Positions 27,443 to 36,545 are shown, numbered from the stretch's first letter. The stretch is 64,000 bases of DNA from Ulvibacterium sp. (GCF_028285715.1 NZ_JANQOO010000006.1:44891-108890); one strand, 5' to 3'. Program-made: numbers and translations. Notes: generated from the letters alone by a model not told the origin.

Positions 27443-27450
27443 TATCTTTG
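27443..27450 (+). promoter_or_regulatory. Promoter -7 element of the small Cys-rich protein gene
   Basis: TATCTTTG matches TAnnTTTG exactly, 17 bases before the ATG at 27468. The -33 position would fall inside the terminator palindrome. Confidence 0.5.
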
Positions 27451-27467
27451 CCTAAAATTCAGAAAAA

Positions 27468-27674
27468 ATGCTGATTCTGTTGACCATAGGTTTGCTTGCG
27501 CTGGCATTCGCCGGAATAGCCATAAAGATTTGGTCCCAAAAAGACGGCAAATTTGCGGGTACTTGTGCAAGCCAAAATCCATTTTTGAACAAAGAAGGAC
27601 AAGCCTGTGGCATGTGTGGAAAACTTCCAAGTGAACAGGATTGCAAAAAGGACATATCTCCAAAACTACAATAG
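27468..27674 (+). CDS. Small membrane protein with conserved cysteines
   Basis: The 68-residue protein has one N-terminal transmembrane helix (residues 2-22, ILLTIGLLALAFAGIAI) and a short outer or cytoplasmic tail with four cysteines: ACGMCG in the middle plus one before (GTCASQNPF) and one after (EQDCKKD). Short proteins of this shape are seen in flavobacterial genomes, annotated only as membrane or secreted. The CxxC pair could bind metal or undergo disulfide exchange, but this is speculation. It lies between two sigma-factor genes and has its own promoter element. Confidence 0.7.
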   Translation: MLILLTIGLLALAFAGIAIKIWSQKDGKFAGTCASQNPFLNKEGQACGMCGKLPSEQDCKKDISPKLQ

Positions 27675-27721
27675 AGGACCTACCTTTTCTATATTTAAAT
27701 TTTTATCAATACCTACCACGA

Positions 27722-28285
27722 TTGGCCAAGCTGGAAAATGGACTTCAAGAAATAATTAAAAGGGCCAAGTCCGGTAACCAAATCGCTTTTAGCATGCTTT
27801 TGGACAACTTTTGGAACGATGTCTATGGCTTTCAATTAAAGCGTACAGAAAATGAAAACGATGCAGAGGATATTACAATACAAACCTTTTCCAAAGCCTT
27901 TGATCGTATTTCCACTTATGATGAGGCCTATGAATTCAAAACTTGGTTGATTACCATTTCGAAGAATATTCACATTGACCTGATCAGAAAAAGAAAGAGA
28001 AACCCATTGGAGGCCGATGGGAACAATGAAGCGATTAAAAGGGTTTTGGACGATGCCCCTACTGCGGAAGATCGTCTAATAACCGAACAAAATCTCGCCA
28101 ACCTTCTTCTACATATCAAAAAACTTAAGCCCCATTACCAAAAAGTCATTAATCTTAGGTACTTCAATGAGCTTAGCTATGCAGCTATAGCACAAGAGCT
28201 TAACGAGCCCGTCAACAACGTAAAGGTGAAATTGCTCAGAGCTAAAAAACTATTGGCGGAAGTCATAAAGGGCAGCAAACAATAG
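27722..28285 (+). CDS. Second sigma-70 family (ECF-like) RNA polymerase sigma factor
   Basis: The protein has region 2 (SMLLDNFWNDVYGFQL, NDAEDITIQTFSKAFDRI, EFKTWLITISKNIHIDLI with a basic RKRKR run) and region 4 (YFNELSYAAIAQELNEPVNN then VKVKLLRAKKLL). It belongs to the ECF group like the sigma factor at 26063, but the sequences differ clearly. The frame is open from 27641, which would overlap the small membrane gene by 34 bases. A TTG at 27722 gives a more usual N-terminus (LAKLENGLQEIIKRA), so the start is uncertain. No anti-sigma gene follows. Confidence 0.82.
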   Translation: MAKLENGLQEIIKRAKSGNQIAFSMLLDNFWNDVYGFQLKRTENENDAEDITIQTFSKAFDRISTYDEAYEFKTWLITISKNIHIDLIRKRKRNPLEADGNNEAIKRVLDDAPTAEDRLITEQNLANLLLHIKKLKPHYQKVINLRYFNELSYAAIAQELNEPVNNVKVKLLRAKKLLAEVIKGSKQ

Positions 28286-28403
28286 GGACTTAAGGTTTGG
28301 AATATGGAGGAGGATTCGGAAACTTGAACAAGGCAAACGCTTAAATTAAGAAAACCTGTTTCCTCCAAGTACCGACCGTACAATAAACCAATAATTTACT
28401 TCG

Positions 28404-28411
28404 TATATTTG
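28404..28411 (+). promoter_or_regulatory. Promoter -7 element of lipA
   Basis: TATATTTG is an exact TAnnTTTG, 14 bases before the lipA ATG. I do not see a TTG at the expected -33 distance. Confidence 0.5.
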
Positions 28412-28425
28412 TGTAAATTTTCGCT

Positions 28426-29301
28426 ATGAGTGTAGAGACTTTGGGTAATGTTGCCCCTCCCAAGGGAAAACCTAAATGGCTTAGGGTAAAACTTCCTACC
28501 GGTAAAAAGTATTCCCAACTCAGGGGATTGGTAGACAAGTATAACTTACATACCATCTGTACCTCTGGTAGTTGTCCCAACATGGGAGAATGTTGGGGAG
28601 AGGGCACGGCCACTTTTATGATTTTGGGAAACATATGTACCCGTTCCTGTGGTTTTTGCGGTGTACAGACGGGGCGTCCGGAGAATGTGGATTGGTCAGA
28701 GCCTGAAAAAGTAGCCCGATCTATAAAGATCATGGGAATAAAACATGCCGTAATTACCTCGGTGGATAGGGATGATTTAAAGGACATGGGTTCCATTATC
28801 TGGGCCGAGACCGTAAAAGCGGTCCGCAGAATGAATCCAAACACAACTTTGGAGACCCTTATTCCTGATTTTCAGGGAATTGAAAATCACATAGATCGCA
28901 TAATCCAAGTTGCCCCGGAGGTAGTTTCCCACAATATGGAAACGGTAAAACGACTTACCCGGGAAGTACGGATTCAAGCCAAATACGATCGTAGTCTTGG
29001 TGTTCTCAAGTATCTGAAAAACAATGGTATAAATAGGACGAAGTCCGGAATAATGCTTGGTCTTGGTGAGCAGGAAGAAGAGGTGATCCAAACCATGGAA
29101 GACCTTAGAAAAGTAAATGTGGACGTCCTGACCATTGGCCAATATCTACAACCATCCAAAAAACATTTACCCGTTAAGGAATTTATTTTGCCGGAGCAAT
29201 TCAAGAAGTATGAGACATTAGGATTGGAAATGGGGTTTAGATATGTGGAAAGCGGTGCATTGGTAAGATCGTCTTACAAAGCACATAAACATGTGCATTA
29301 A
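28426..29301 (+). CDS. lipA: Lipoyl synthase
   Basis: LipA inserts two sulfurs into octanoyl groups on E2 and GcvH proteins using radical SAM chemistry. The 291-residue protein has both iron-sulfur sites: C45, C50 and C56 in [15 protein letters not shown] (auxiliary, sacrificed cluster) and C71, C75, C78 in [12 protein letters not shown] (radical SAM cluster). The C-terminal serine ligand motif is present as [12 protein letters not shown]. The partner lipB is not in the window. A candidate long-looped terminator follows. Confidence 0.97.
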   Translation: MSVETLGNVAPPKGKPKWLRVKLPTGKKYSQLRGLVDKYNLHTICTSGSCPNMGECWGEGTATFMILGNICTRSCGFCGVQTGRPENVDWSEPEKVARSIKIMGIKHAVITSVDRDDLKDMGSIIWAETVKAVRRMNPNTTLETLIPDFQGIENHIDRIIQVAPEVVSHNMETVKRLTREVRIQAKYDRSLGVLKYLKNNGINRTKSGIMLGLGEQEEEVIQTMEDLRKVNVDVLTIGQYLQPSKKHLPVKEFILPEQFKKYETLGLEMGFRYVESGALVRSSYKAHKHVH

Positions 29302-29304
29302 TGT

Positions 29305-29357
29305 AAAAACTACAGTACCAAACTATATAACCGGTATTCCATAAATTGTAGTTTTTT
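29305..29357 (+). terminator. Candidate terminator after lipA
   Basis: AAAAACTACA (29305-29314) pairs with TGTAGTTTTT (29347-29356), followed by one more T. The 32-base loop is long, so efficiency is uncertain. Confidence 0.45.
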
Positions 29358-29490
29358 GGCAAGTTTTCGGGAAACAAAATAAAAATCGTGCTATTTATAG
29401 GAAAATTCTTATGGTATTGATTGAAATAAACAATAGTTGCCATTCTTATACGTTTCATTTCCAGGAACCCCGGTTACAAAATTGAAGTTG

Positions 29491-29512
29491 TATTCCACTA
29501 TGCGATGGAATA
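29491..29512 (+). repeat. Small inverted repeat before the hybrid kinase start
   Basis: TATTCCA (29491-29497) and TGGAATA (29506-29512) are perfect arms, 8 bases apart, ending 38 bases before the TTG start. It may be an operator or a leader hairpin; no function can be read. Confidence 0.35.
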
Positions 29513-29550
29513 TTTAATTTTCAGGGGCCATGCCGTATTAAAAAGAATAT

Positions 29551-31773
29551 TTGAGAATCGCAATCTTACATAAAATCCTTAAAAGATGGTTATGGGCCTT
29601 TTTCCTTGTGACCTTCCTTCATATATCCCATGGGCAAGATTCCTTGGCACAGAATGATTTGCAATCCTATTTTGAGAATGCCAGGGAATTAAAAAACCAG
29701 AGTAAGATGGATCTTGCCCTGGAGTCCTTGGAAAAAGCTGCCGAACTTGCAGAAAAAAATGAGGATGTTAAAGCCTTGGTCGACAGTTACCACCATCTCG
29801 CCCTACTTTACCTTAAATTGGACAAAGAGGAAACCACTCTCTTTTTTTGGGATCGGGCCAAATCCATATTAAAAGATATTGAATATCCCTACGGTGATGC
29901 CATTCATAAATTTATAGAGGCCATCTTGCTTTTCAGGGACGATAAAAACTTTCAGGCCATTTTTATGCTCAATGAGGCCAAGCAATTGAACAACGATCGC
30001 AATTTCTTCAATAATATCCTGTTGGTAGAAGGAAACATTTACTTGAACCTGGAAAAATATGACAGTGCCTCTAAAAACTTCAACTCGCTGGTCGTCAACA
30101 CAGATTTATACGAAAAGGAATATCTAACGACCAAGGCGCATCTCGGTTTAGCACAATTGAACCAGGAAAACAAGAATTTTAATGAAGGAGCACTGAATGC
30201 AGAAAGTGCATTGAAATTGGCCCAGGAAAACAACTTTTTCAGGGAAGTTCTTGAAGCCAATCAGTTATTGACCCAACTGTATGAAAACCTAGGTCTATTT
30301 GACAAATCCTTGGTTCATAATAGAAATCTCCTAAGAATTCGGGATTCCTTATTTACCATTGAAAAGGTGAAAACAGAGGCCAAAACTGCGGAAAAAATCC
30401 AATTTGATTTTATGAGCGATGAAATCAAACGGATGGACCAGCGTATAGAGGAACTGAATGAATCGCGGAATCGTTCGGAAATTGCTACAATCCTCACTTC
30501 AGCATTTTTGTCCATTATTTCGCTACTGGCCGTTTCACTATACCGAAACAATCAGATAAAATTAAAGACGAACGACCTGTTGCAGACCAAAAATAACGAA
30601 CTACAAAGTGCGAGGGATGCGGCCGTACAGGCTATGGAGGCCAAGACTAACTTTTTATCCACTGTAAGCCACGAGTTACGGACACCACTCTATGCAGTAA
30701 CGGGTCTGACGCACTTATTATTGGAGGAAAATCCCAGTGAGAATCAAAAGGAACATTTAAAGGCGCTGAAATTTTCAGGGGATTATCTCTTAAACTTTAT
30801 AAACGACATATTGCAAATCAATAAAATTGATGCAGAAAAGCTTGAGCCCCTTAACATAGAATTCAATCTTAAAAAAATACTTCAGGAGGTTATTGATTCC
30901 CTGCAACAAAGTGCCAAGGAAAACAATACCAAAATCATTTTGGAATACGATGAGAACATTCCGGGCCATTTAATGAGCGACCCCTTGAAGCTTTCGCAAA
31001 TATTCATGAATCTCGTTGGGAATGCCTTAAAGTTCACTAAAGATGGAGAGGTAAAGGTAATAGCCCAATTGATAAAAAAGATTGAGGACGATGTAACCCT
31101 GTATTTTGAAGTTCAGGATACGGGAATAGGTATTTCCGAAGAACAGCAGAAGGTTATTTTTGAGGGCTTTGAACAAGGTTCCATTCAAATTAATAGGGAA
31201 TACGGTGGCACCGGATTGGGCCTTACCATTGTAAAAAGTCTTTTAGGCCTATTCGATAGCAAGATACAATTGCAAAGTAATCTGGGTGAGGGAAGTTCTT
31301 TCTTTTTTGAACTGAAGCTAAAAAGTAAGGATAGTGTTGTAGATGATATTCCTTTTGAAATTACCCAGAAGGATTACGACTTTAAAGGTCTTCATCTTTT
31401 GATCGTAGAGGACAACAAGATAAATCAGGTGATAACCAAAAAAATGTTGACAAAAAAGGAAATCACCAGCGATATTGCCAGCAATGGAATGGAAGCGGTT
31501 GAACTTGCCAGGAAGAATCCATACGATGCAATTTTAATGGACATCCATATGCCGGGCATCAGTGGTGAGGAGGCCACCATTGAAATCCGTAAATTCGATG
31601 GCCATACCCCCATTATAGCACTCACGGCCATCTCTTTGGACGATAGCCTGGAGAGTTTCTATGCTGCAGGTTGTAACGATGTGGTAACCAAGCCCTTTAA
31701 ACCGGAAGTATTCTATCAAAAAATCGGGGAAAATATTTTTAGCAAGAAAGAATTCAAGAATCCTGCCTCATAA
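29551..31773 (+). CDS. TPR-containing hybrid histidine kinase with receiver domain
   Basis: The 740-residue protein has a signal peptide (KRWLWAFFLVTFLHISHGQ), a periplasmic array of TPR repeats (about 30-270), a transmembrane helix near 309-330, and a cytoplasmic kinase. His374 lies in FLSTVSHELRTPLYA. The HATPase has NALKFTKDGE, QDTGIGIS and GGTGLGLTIVKSL. A C-terminal receiver has phosphoacceptor D664 in AILMDIHMPGISGEE. The only start that includes the signal peptide is TTG at 29551, which is uncommon. Hybrid kinases like this usually pass phosphate to an Hpt protein; none is visible nearby. The 3' end overlaps convergent lpxK by 20 bases. Confidence 0.9.
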   Translation: MRIAILHKILKRWLWAFFLVTFLHISHGQDSLAQNDLQSYFENARELKNQSKMDLALESLEKAAELAEKNEDVKALVDSYHHLALLYLKLDKEETTLFFWDRAKSILKDIEYPYGDAIHKFIEAILLFRDDKNFQAIFMLNEAKQLNNDRNFFNNILLVEGNIYLNLEKYDSASKNFNSLVVNTDLYEKEYLTTKAHLGLAQLNQENKNFNEGALNAESALKLAQENNFFREVLEANQLLTQLYENLGLFDKSLVHNRNLLRIRDSLFTIEKVKTEAKTAEKIQFDFMSDEIKRMDQRIEELNESRNRSEIATILTSAFLSIISLLAVSLYRNNQIKLKTNDLLQTKNNELQSARDAAVQAMEAKTNFLSTVSHELRTPLYAVTGLTHLLLEENPSENQKEHLKALKFSGDYLLNFINDILQINKIDAEKLEPLNIEFNLKKILQEVIDSLQQSAKENNTKIILEYDENIPGHLMSDPLKLSQIFMNLVGNALKFTKDGEVKVIAQLIKKIEDDVTLYFEVQDTGIGISEEQQKVIFEGFEQGSIQINREYGGTGLGLTIVKSLLGLFDSKIQLQSNLGEGSSFFFELKLKSKDSVVDDIPFEITQKDYDFKGLHLLIVEDNKINQVITKKMLTKKEITSDIASNGMEAVELARKNPYDAILMDIHMPGISGEEATIEIRKFDGHTPIIALTAISLDDSLESFYAAGCNDVVTKPFKPEVFYQKIGENIFSKKEFKNPAS

Positions 31774-32758
31774 AATTGGACAGTTCCGTATTCAATAGGT
31801 CCTGTCCCTTGCCAAGGAAATTATGGTGAACGGGTACGTAGTACAGGTTTTTGAGTTTCCCCTTCAATCGCACATAATCCTTTTCAGTAGTAAGAATACA
31901 CGCTTTGGATTTAAAAAGAGCCAATTCCTCCTTGGTAAAGTAATGATGATCACGAAATCTTAGATGCTCAAAAACAAGCCCTTGGCTCCTTAGGAAACGG
32001 ACTAAAGGCTCAGGAGATGCAATTCCGGTGACAAGCGTAACCTTTAGGGCCATTAAATCTTCCCAGGGTACGGTTGTGGTGTCCCTTACGGGGAGGTCAT
32101 AAGCCAAACTACTAAAAAAGACCTGCTGATCTTTTGTCGGCCCTAGTCTTCTTGTAATAGTATCCCGCTCTATTTGGGACAGCGAGGAAGGACATTTGGT
32201 AACGACAATAGCATCCGCCCGCCTGGCTTCTTTTTTACCATCACGTAAATCCCCTGTAGGCAAATACCTGTCGTCCGTATACAAATTGGAATATTTGGTC
32301 AACAAAATGGAATAGCCTGGTTTTACCTTCCTATGTTGAAAAGCATCATCCAAGAGGATTACGTCGGGCTTTACCTGCTTTTTTAATTCGAGAATGCCTC
32401 TGGTTCTGTTCCCGTCCACGGCAACGACGACCTTGGGAAATTTGGAACTAATCTGGAAGGGTTCATCACCCAATTCTTCAACCGTGCTTTCTTCACGTCC
32501 GATAAGAAAACCTTTGGATTTCCGCTTATATCCCCGACTTAATACGGCAATATTGCACGAATCCTGAAAAAGCAATATCAAAAACTCAATCATAGGTGTT
32601 TTCCCGGTCCCCCCAACACTCAAATTACCGATGCAAATTACAGGAAGGTCGAAAGTCCTTGATTTCAAAAACCCAATATCGTACAAATAGTTACGAATAT
32701 GTATGACCAAGGCATACACCAATGAAATGGGAAACGCTATTTTTCGTAAAAGTCGCAC
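31754..32758 (-). CDS. lpxK: Tetraacyldisaccharide 4'-kinase (lipid A synthesis)
   Basis: LpxK phosphorylates the 4' position of the lipid A precursor at the inner membrane. The 334-residue product from a GTG start at 32758 begins as RLLRKIAFPISLVYALVI (membrane-binding N-terminal helix) and has the P-loop in GNLSVGGTGKTPMIEFL, then AVLSRGYKRKSKGFL and DVILLDDAFQHRKV. The frame is open to 32905, but that extension overlaps the divergent Nif3 gene and does not resemble LpxK, so the GTG start is preferred. LpxK-containing genomes make lipid A-based LPS. Confidence 0.93.
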   Translation of the reverse strand: MRLLRKIAFPISLVYALVIHIRNYLYDIGFLKSRTFDLPVICIGNLSVGGTGKTPMIEFLILLFQDSCNIAVLSRGYKRKSKGFLIGREESTVEELGDEPFQISSKFPKVVVAVDGNRTRGILELKKQVKPDVILLDDAFQHRKVKPGYSILLTKYSNLYTDDRYLPTGDLRDGKKEARRADAIVVTKCPSSLSQIERDTITRRLGPTKDQQVFFSSLAYDLPVRDTTTVPWEDLMALKVTLVTGIASPEPLVRFLRSQGLVFEHLRFRDHHYFTKEELALFKSKACILTTEKDYVRLKGKLKNLYYVPVHHNFLGKGQDLLNTELSNFMRQDS

Positions 32759-32779
32759 CGGAACGAAAATATAATATTT

Positions 32780-32787
32780 TATCTTTG
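32780..32787 (+). promoter_or_regulatory. Promoter -7 element of the Nif3-like gene
   Basis: TATCTTTG is an exact TAnnTTTG, 21 bases before the ATG at 32809, in the 50-base gap between divergent lpxK and the Nif3-like gene. Confidence 0.5.
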
Positions 32788-32808
32788 ATGGCCTTATAAA
32801 ACCAAAAA

Positions 32809-33903
32809 ATGACAGTTCGGGAAGTAACCAAAATATTGGAGGAACTTGCACCGTTGCACTACGCCGAGGATTTTGATAATACCGGAATTTTAGTGGGTAA
32901 TCCAAAAACTGAAGTTTCTGGAATTTTGGTGACTCTGGATACTTTGGAATCCGTAGTGGATGAGGCCGTTACCCATAATTGTAATCTTATCGTAAGCTTC
33001 CATCCCATAATTTTTGGAGGTCTAAAAAAATTAACGGGTTCCTCTTATGTTGAAAGGACCGTAATCAAGGCTATCCAAAACGATATTGCCATTTATAGTA
33101 TGCACACTGCATTGGACAATTCACCCAATGGGGTAAACGCGAAGATTTGTGATGTCCTCGGAATTCTTAATCCCAAAGTATTGATTCCCAAAAAAGGAAC
33201 CCTTAAAAAACTGACTACCTATGTTCCCAAAGACGATGCTGAAAAGGTACGGCAAGGTCTTTTTGCTGCTGGAGCAGGAAATATAGGAAAGTATAGTGAT
33301 TGTAGCTTTACTATAGAAGGAACCGGAAGTTACAAAGCCAATGACGGGGCCAATCCGACAAAGGGTCAGGTGGGACAGATACATTATGAAGAGGAGACCC
33401 AAATAAACGTGGTCTTTTCTGCCATGAACGAGTCCAGAATAAAAAACGCACTGGTAAAACACCACCCCTATGAGGAAGCGGCCTATGAGATTTACGCCCT
33501 GGACAACACCGATCTTAACATGGGGATGGGAATGGTCGGTTATCTAAAAGAACCTATGGGCGACATAAGGTTTCTAGAGTTCCTTAAACAAAAAATGAAG
33601 GCGTCCTGTGTACGCCATTCGGAGCTTTTAAGGAAAGAGGTGCAAAAAATAGCGGTTCTTGGAGGTAGCGGAGCCTTTGCCATTTCCGCGGCAAAAGCTT
33701 CCGGGGTCGATGTTTTTGTGACTTCCGATGTAAAATACCATCAGTTCTACGAGGCAGAGAACAAAATGATTATAGCAGACATAGGACATTATGAAACGGA
33801 GCAGTTTACAAAAAATCTTTTGGTAGATTATCTTACAAAAAAAATCCCTAGTTTTGCAATCCGTTTATCGGAAAGTAAAACCAATCCCATCAAGTATTTA
33901 TAA
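32809..33903 (+). CDS. Nif3-like dinuclear metal-centre hexameric protein
   Basis: The 364-residue protein matches the NIF3/YbgI family, with the N-terminal DFDNTGILVGNP motif, SFHPIIFGGLKKL (metal His), IYSMHTALDNSPNGVN and the C-terminal DVKYHQFYEAENKMIIADIG and HYETE metal ligands. An inserted PII-like domain of about 120 residues sits in the middle (LKKLTTYVPKDDAEKVRQGL), as in the long bacterial members. It is annotated elsewhere as GTP cyclohydrolase type 2, but activity is unproven for most. The coiled-coil gene follows after 5 bases, an arrangement conserved in Bacteroidota. Confidence 0.9.
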   Translation: MTVREVTKILEELAPLHYAEDFDNTGILVGNPKTEVSGILVTLDTLESVVDEAVTHNCNLIVSFHPIIFGGLKKLTGSSYVERTVIKAIQNDIAIYSMHTALDNSPNGVNAKICDVLGILNPKVLIPKKGTLKKLTTYVPKDDAEKVRQGLFAAGAGNIGKYSDCSFTIEGTGSYKANDGANPTKGQVGQIHYEEETQINVVFSAMNESRIKNALVKHHPYEEAAYEIYALDNTDLNMGMGMVGYLKEPMGDIRFLEFLKQKMKASCVRHSELLRKEVQKIAVLGGSGAFAISAAKASGVDVFVTSDVKYHQFYEAENKMIIADIGHYETEQFTKNLLVDYLTKKIPSFAIRLSESKTNPIKYL

Positions 33904-33908
33904 AGCAT

Positions 33909-34688
33909 ATGACTAAGAAGGTAGAAGCGACCGTAGAGGAAAAACTAAGGGCATTATACGATTTACAATTAATCGATTCCAGGGTAGATGAAATACGTAA
34001 TGTAAGGGGCGAACTCCCCTTGGAGGTAGAGGACCTGGAAGATGAAGTCTTAGGACTTAAAACCCGAATGGACAAGCTCAAAACCGATGTGGAGACCATT
34101 AATTTTGAAATCGGGGCAAAGAAGAATCTTATCGAAGAGGCAAAAGCCTTGATAAAGAAATATAGCGAACAGCAAAAAAATGTCCGCAATAGTAGAGAAT
34201 TCAATTCGATAAGCAAGGAATTGGAATTCCAGGAATTGGAAATCCAGTTGGCCGAGAAGAATATTAAAGAGTTTAAGGCACAGATAGAACAGAAGAAGGA
34301 GGTGATAACCGAAACCAAGGAAAAACTGGCCGAAAGGGAAGCGCATCTAAAACATAAGAAAAGTGAATTGGATGCTATTCTTGCCGAAACCGAGAAGGAG
34401 GAGATGGCCTTGTTGGACCAGTCCAAAAAATTCCAGAGTGAAATAGAAGAAAGGCTTATAAAGGCCTACACCAGAATCCGGAGCAATGTAAAGAACGGTC
34501 TGGCGGTCGTTCCGGTGGAACGAGGAGCCTCAGGAGGTTCTTTCTTTACAATTCCGCCACAGGTACAAGTAGAAATCGCTTCTCGAAAAAAGATCATAAC
34601 CGATGAGCACAGTGGTCGAATTTTGGTCGATCCCGTTTTAGCTGAAGAAGAGCAACAAAAAATGGAGAAAATGTTTTCAAGCCTGTAA
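33909..34688 (+). CDS. Coiled-coil protein of the C4 zinc-ribbon family, cysteines lost
   Basis: The 259-residue protein is a long coiled coil (about 8-190, with repeated KLKTDVETINFEIGAKKN type helices) followed by a C-terminal ribbon region. Family members (DUF164/CT398-like) normally have two CxxC pairs there. In this protein the equivalent segments read ERGASGGSFFTIPPQVQVEI and IITDEHSGRILVDP, so no cysteine remains and zinc cannot be bound in the usual way. The fold may be kept. It is co-transcribed with the Nif3-like gene (5-base gap). Function in the family is unclear; some members bind flagellar or secretion parts. Confidence 0.85.
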   Translation: MTKKVEATVEEKLRALYDLQLIDSRVDEIRNVRGELPLEVEDLEDEVLGLKTRMDKLKTDVETINFEIGAKKNLIEEAKALIKKYSEQQKNVRNSREFNSISKELEFQELEIQLAEKNIKEFKAQIEQKKEVITETKEKLAEREAHLKHKKSELDAILAETEKEEMALLDQSKKFQSEIEERLIKAYTRIRSNVKNGLAVVPVERGASGGSFFTIPPQVQVEIASRKKIITDEHSGRILVDPVLAEEEQQKMEKMFSSL

Positions 34689-34707
34689 ACATTCTCCAAA
34701 AAAAATC

Positions 34708-34741
34708 AAAAGCCATCCACGTACGTGAGATGGCTTTTTTT
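34708..34741 (+). terminator. Intrinsic terminator after the coiled-coil gene
   Basis: AAAAGCCATC (34708-34717) pairs perfectly with GATGGCTTTT (34729-34738), with an 11-base loop and a following T run. It ends the Nif3-like operon. Confidence 0.85.
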
Positions 34742-34773
34742 GTTATATATTACAAGGAGATAATAATTCAAAC

Positions 34774-35208
34774 ATGACCATATTAAAATGGGGGATGGCA
34801 GTTGCACTTTTAAGCGCTTTTGAGCTAAATGCCCAATCCTTAAAGGACTATCAATGGAAAAATAGGATTCTTCTATTGTTTGATGATTCTAGAAAGTCGG
34901 ATACCCTAAAGAGACAATTGGAAAAGTTCTCGAAAACACAGAAAGAAATGATCGATCGGGATTTAATCCTGTTTATTGTGGCCGATAAGGATGTTTTTAC
35001 CCAAAATGGTCATGTACAGGGTATGTCTTTAAAAGATGTTTACGATACTGCCGGGGTTTCTAAAAAATTTAAGGGAATTCTTTTAATCGGGAAGGACGGG
35101 GGTGCCAAACTAAAAGAGGAGTTCCTAATACATCCTCAACTTGTTTTTGACTTGATTGATGGTATGCCCATGCGCAAAGCAGAAATGCGAGCGGCAAAAA
35201 AACATTAA
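34774..35208 (+). CDS. DUF4174 domain secreted protein
   Basis: The 144-residue product has a signal peptide ending at FELNAQ and then the DUF4174 domain: LKDYQWKNRILLLFDDSRKS, LFIVADKDVFTQNG, and FKGILLIGKDGGAKLKEE. The domain resembles a thioredoxin-like fold without the CxxC pair, so oxidoreductase activity is unlikely. An AAGGAGA Shine-Dalgarno-like stretch (34754-34760) precedes the ATG by 13 bases, unusual in this genome. It is convergent with kynurenine monooxygenase, overlapping by 4 bases. Confidence 0.83.
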   Translation: MTILKWGMAVALLSAFELNAQSLKDYQWKNRILLLFDDSRKSDTLKRQLEKFSKTQKEMIDRDLILFIVADKDVFTQNGHVQGMSLKDVYDTAGVSKKFKGILLIGKDGGAKLKEEFLIHPQLVFDLIDGMPMRKAEMRAAKKH

Positions 35209-36545
35209 AGCAAACTTAATATGTGTTGCTCTACTTCGCGGCTATCCCATTTTTCCTCAATGTTCGGTAGTTGCATCACTTTTTTCATGATTTCCTCCTG
35301 GGCATCACCAACGGCAAGGGCCTCGGCATAAGGCCTATTGGAAAAAGTGACCCGGGAATATACTGGAATCCATTTATCCGGATATTTTTTGGCAAAACGT
35401 TTTTCAATCTTTTTTTGTAGTAGAAATTGTGGATCCGCCGTTTTGCTGCTCATTTCCATAAAATTGCGATAACTCAATTCCGCTATCGCATCAGCATTGG
35501 GTTTTCGCTGTCTTTCATAGGTTCGGAAAATAGTCTCCCAATCATCGCCATATCGCTTCATCAGCTCGTCCAGAACATAGATATCCTCGAACCCTGCATT
35601 CATTCCCTGCCCATAAAAGGGCACTACGGCATGGGCTGCATCACCTACCAACGCAACTTTGTTCCAATACGTCCAAGGATAGCATTTCATGGTCACCAAG
35701 GCACTGGTAGGGTTCTTAAAGAAATCTGTGGTCAAATTCTCAATCTCCTTTTGGACATTGGGGAAATAGGTTTTAAAGAATTCCTTTGCCTCTTTTTTTG
35801 TAGTGATGTTTTCAAAAGAAACCTCTCCCTCAAAAGGCATAAACAAGGTACAGGTAAAACTCCCATCCAAATTGGGCATAGCTATGAACATAAACCTACC
35901 TCTTGGCCAAATATGAAATGAATTCTTATCCAGTTTATGGGAGCCATCCGTATTGGCCGGAATGGTCAATTCCTTGTATCCTACATCGATAAAGTCCTGG
36001 GAATAATCAAAACGGCTCCTTCTCTGCATTTTATGGCGTATTCGCGAAAAAGCCCCATCACATCCAAAAATAATATCGTATTCGTATTCTTGCCACGTAC
36101 CTTTTTCGGTTTCCCCAGTATAGATTTTGGCTTGGGGCAAATTTACATCCCAAACCTTTTCCTCAAATCGAAATTCGACCCCGGTACCCTCAGCCAGATC
36201 AATCATCTTACGATTTAGCACACCTCTGGAAATGGACCAGATGGCTTCGCCTTCTTTACCATACTTTTGAAAATAAAGTGGTTTTCCAATAACATGCATG
36301 GCCCTTTTGTCCAAGGGAATGGCAATTTTCTTTATCTCATTTTCAATCTGGATTTCCCGCAAGGCCCTCCAACCCCTGTCGCTCATGGCCAGGTTAATGG
36401 AACGACCTGAAAACTCTATGGTCCTAATATCAGGTCTTCGATCGAAAACAGTAATGGAGTGCCCCCTTCTTTGCAGATAAATGGCCAACAACGAACCTAC
36501 CAGTCCCGAGCCTACAATGGCAATTTTTTGGGGAGTCTGTATCAT
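35205..36545 (-). CDS. kmo: Kynurenine 3-monooxygenase
   Basis: KMO hydroxylates kynurenine using FAD and NADPH, in tryptophan breakdown. The 446-residue protein has the FAD dinucleotide fold IAIVGSGLVGSLLAIYLQRR, the RSINLAMSDRGWRAL substrate region, GCDGAFSRIRHKM, and the flavin-binding VALVGDAAHAVVPFYGQGMN. The C-terminus lacks a strong mitochondrial-type anchor, as expected for bacteria. Kynureninase, the next enzyme, lies about 14 kb away at 50886; no dioxygenase gene is in the window. Upstream is a 154-base divergent gap to the flavin reductase gene. Confidence 0.93.
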   Translation of the reverse strand: MIQTPQKIAIVGSGLVGSLLAIYLQRRGHSITVFDRRPDIRTIEFSGRSINLAMSDRGWRALREIQIENEIKKIAIPLDKRAMHVIGKPLYFQKYGKEGEAIWSISRGVLNRKMIDLAEGTGVEFRFEEKVWDVNLPQAKIYTGETEKGTWQEYEYDIIFGCDGAFSRIRHKMQRRSRFDYSQDFIDVGYKELTIPANTDGSHKLDKNSFHIWPRGRFMFIAMPNLDGSFTCTLFMPFEGEVSFENITTKKEAKEFFKTYFPNVQKEIENLTTDFFKNPTSALVTMKCYPWTYWNKVALVGDAAHAVVPFYGQGMNAGFEDIYVLDELMKRYGDDWETIFRTYERQRKPNADAIAELSYRNFMEMSSKTADPQFLLQKKIEKRFAKKYPDKWIPVYSRVTFSNRPYAEALAVGDAQEEIMKKVMQLPNIEEKWDSREVEQHILSLL

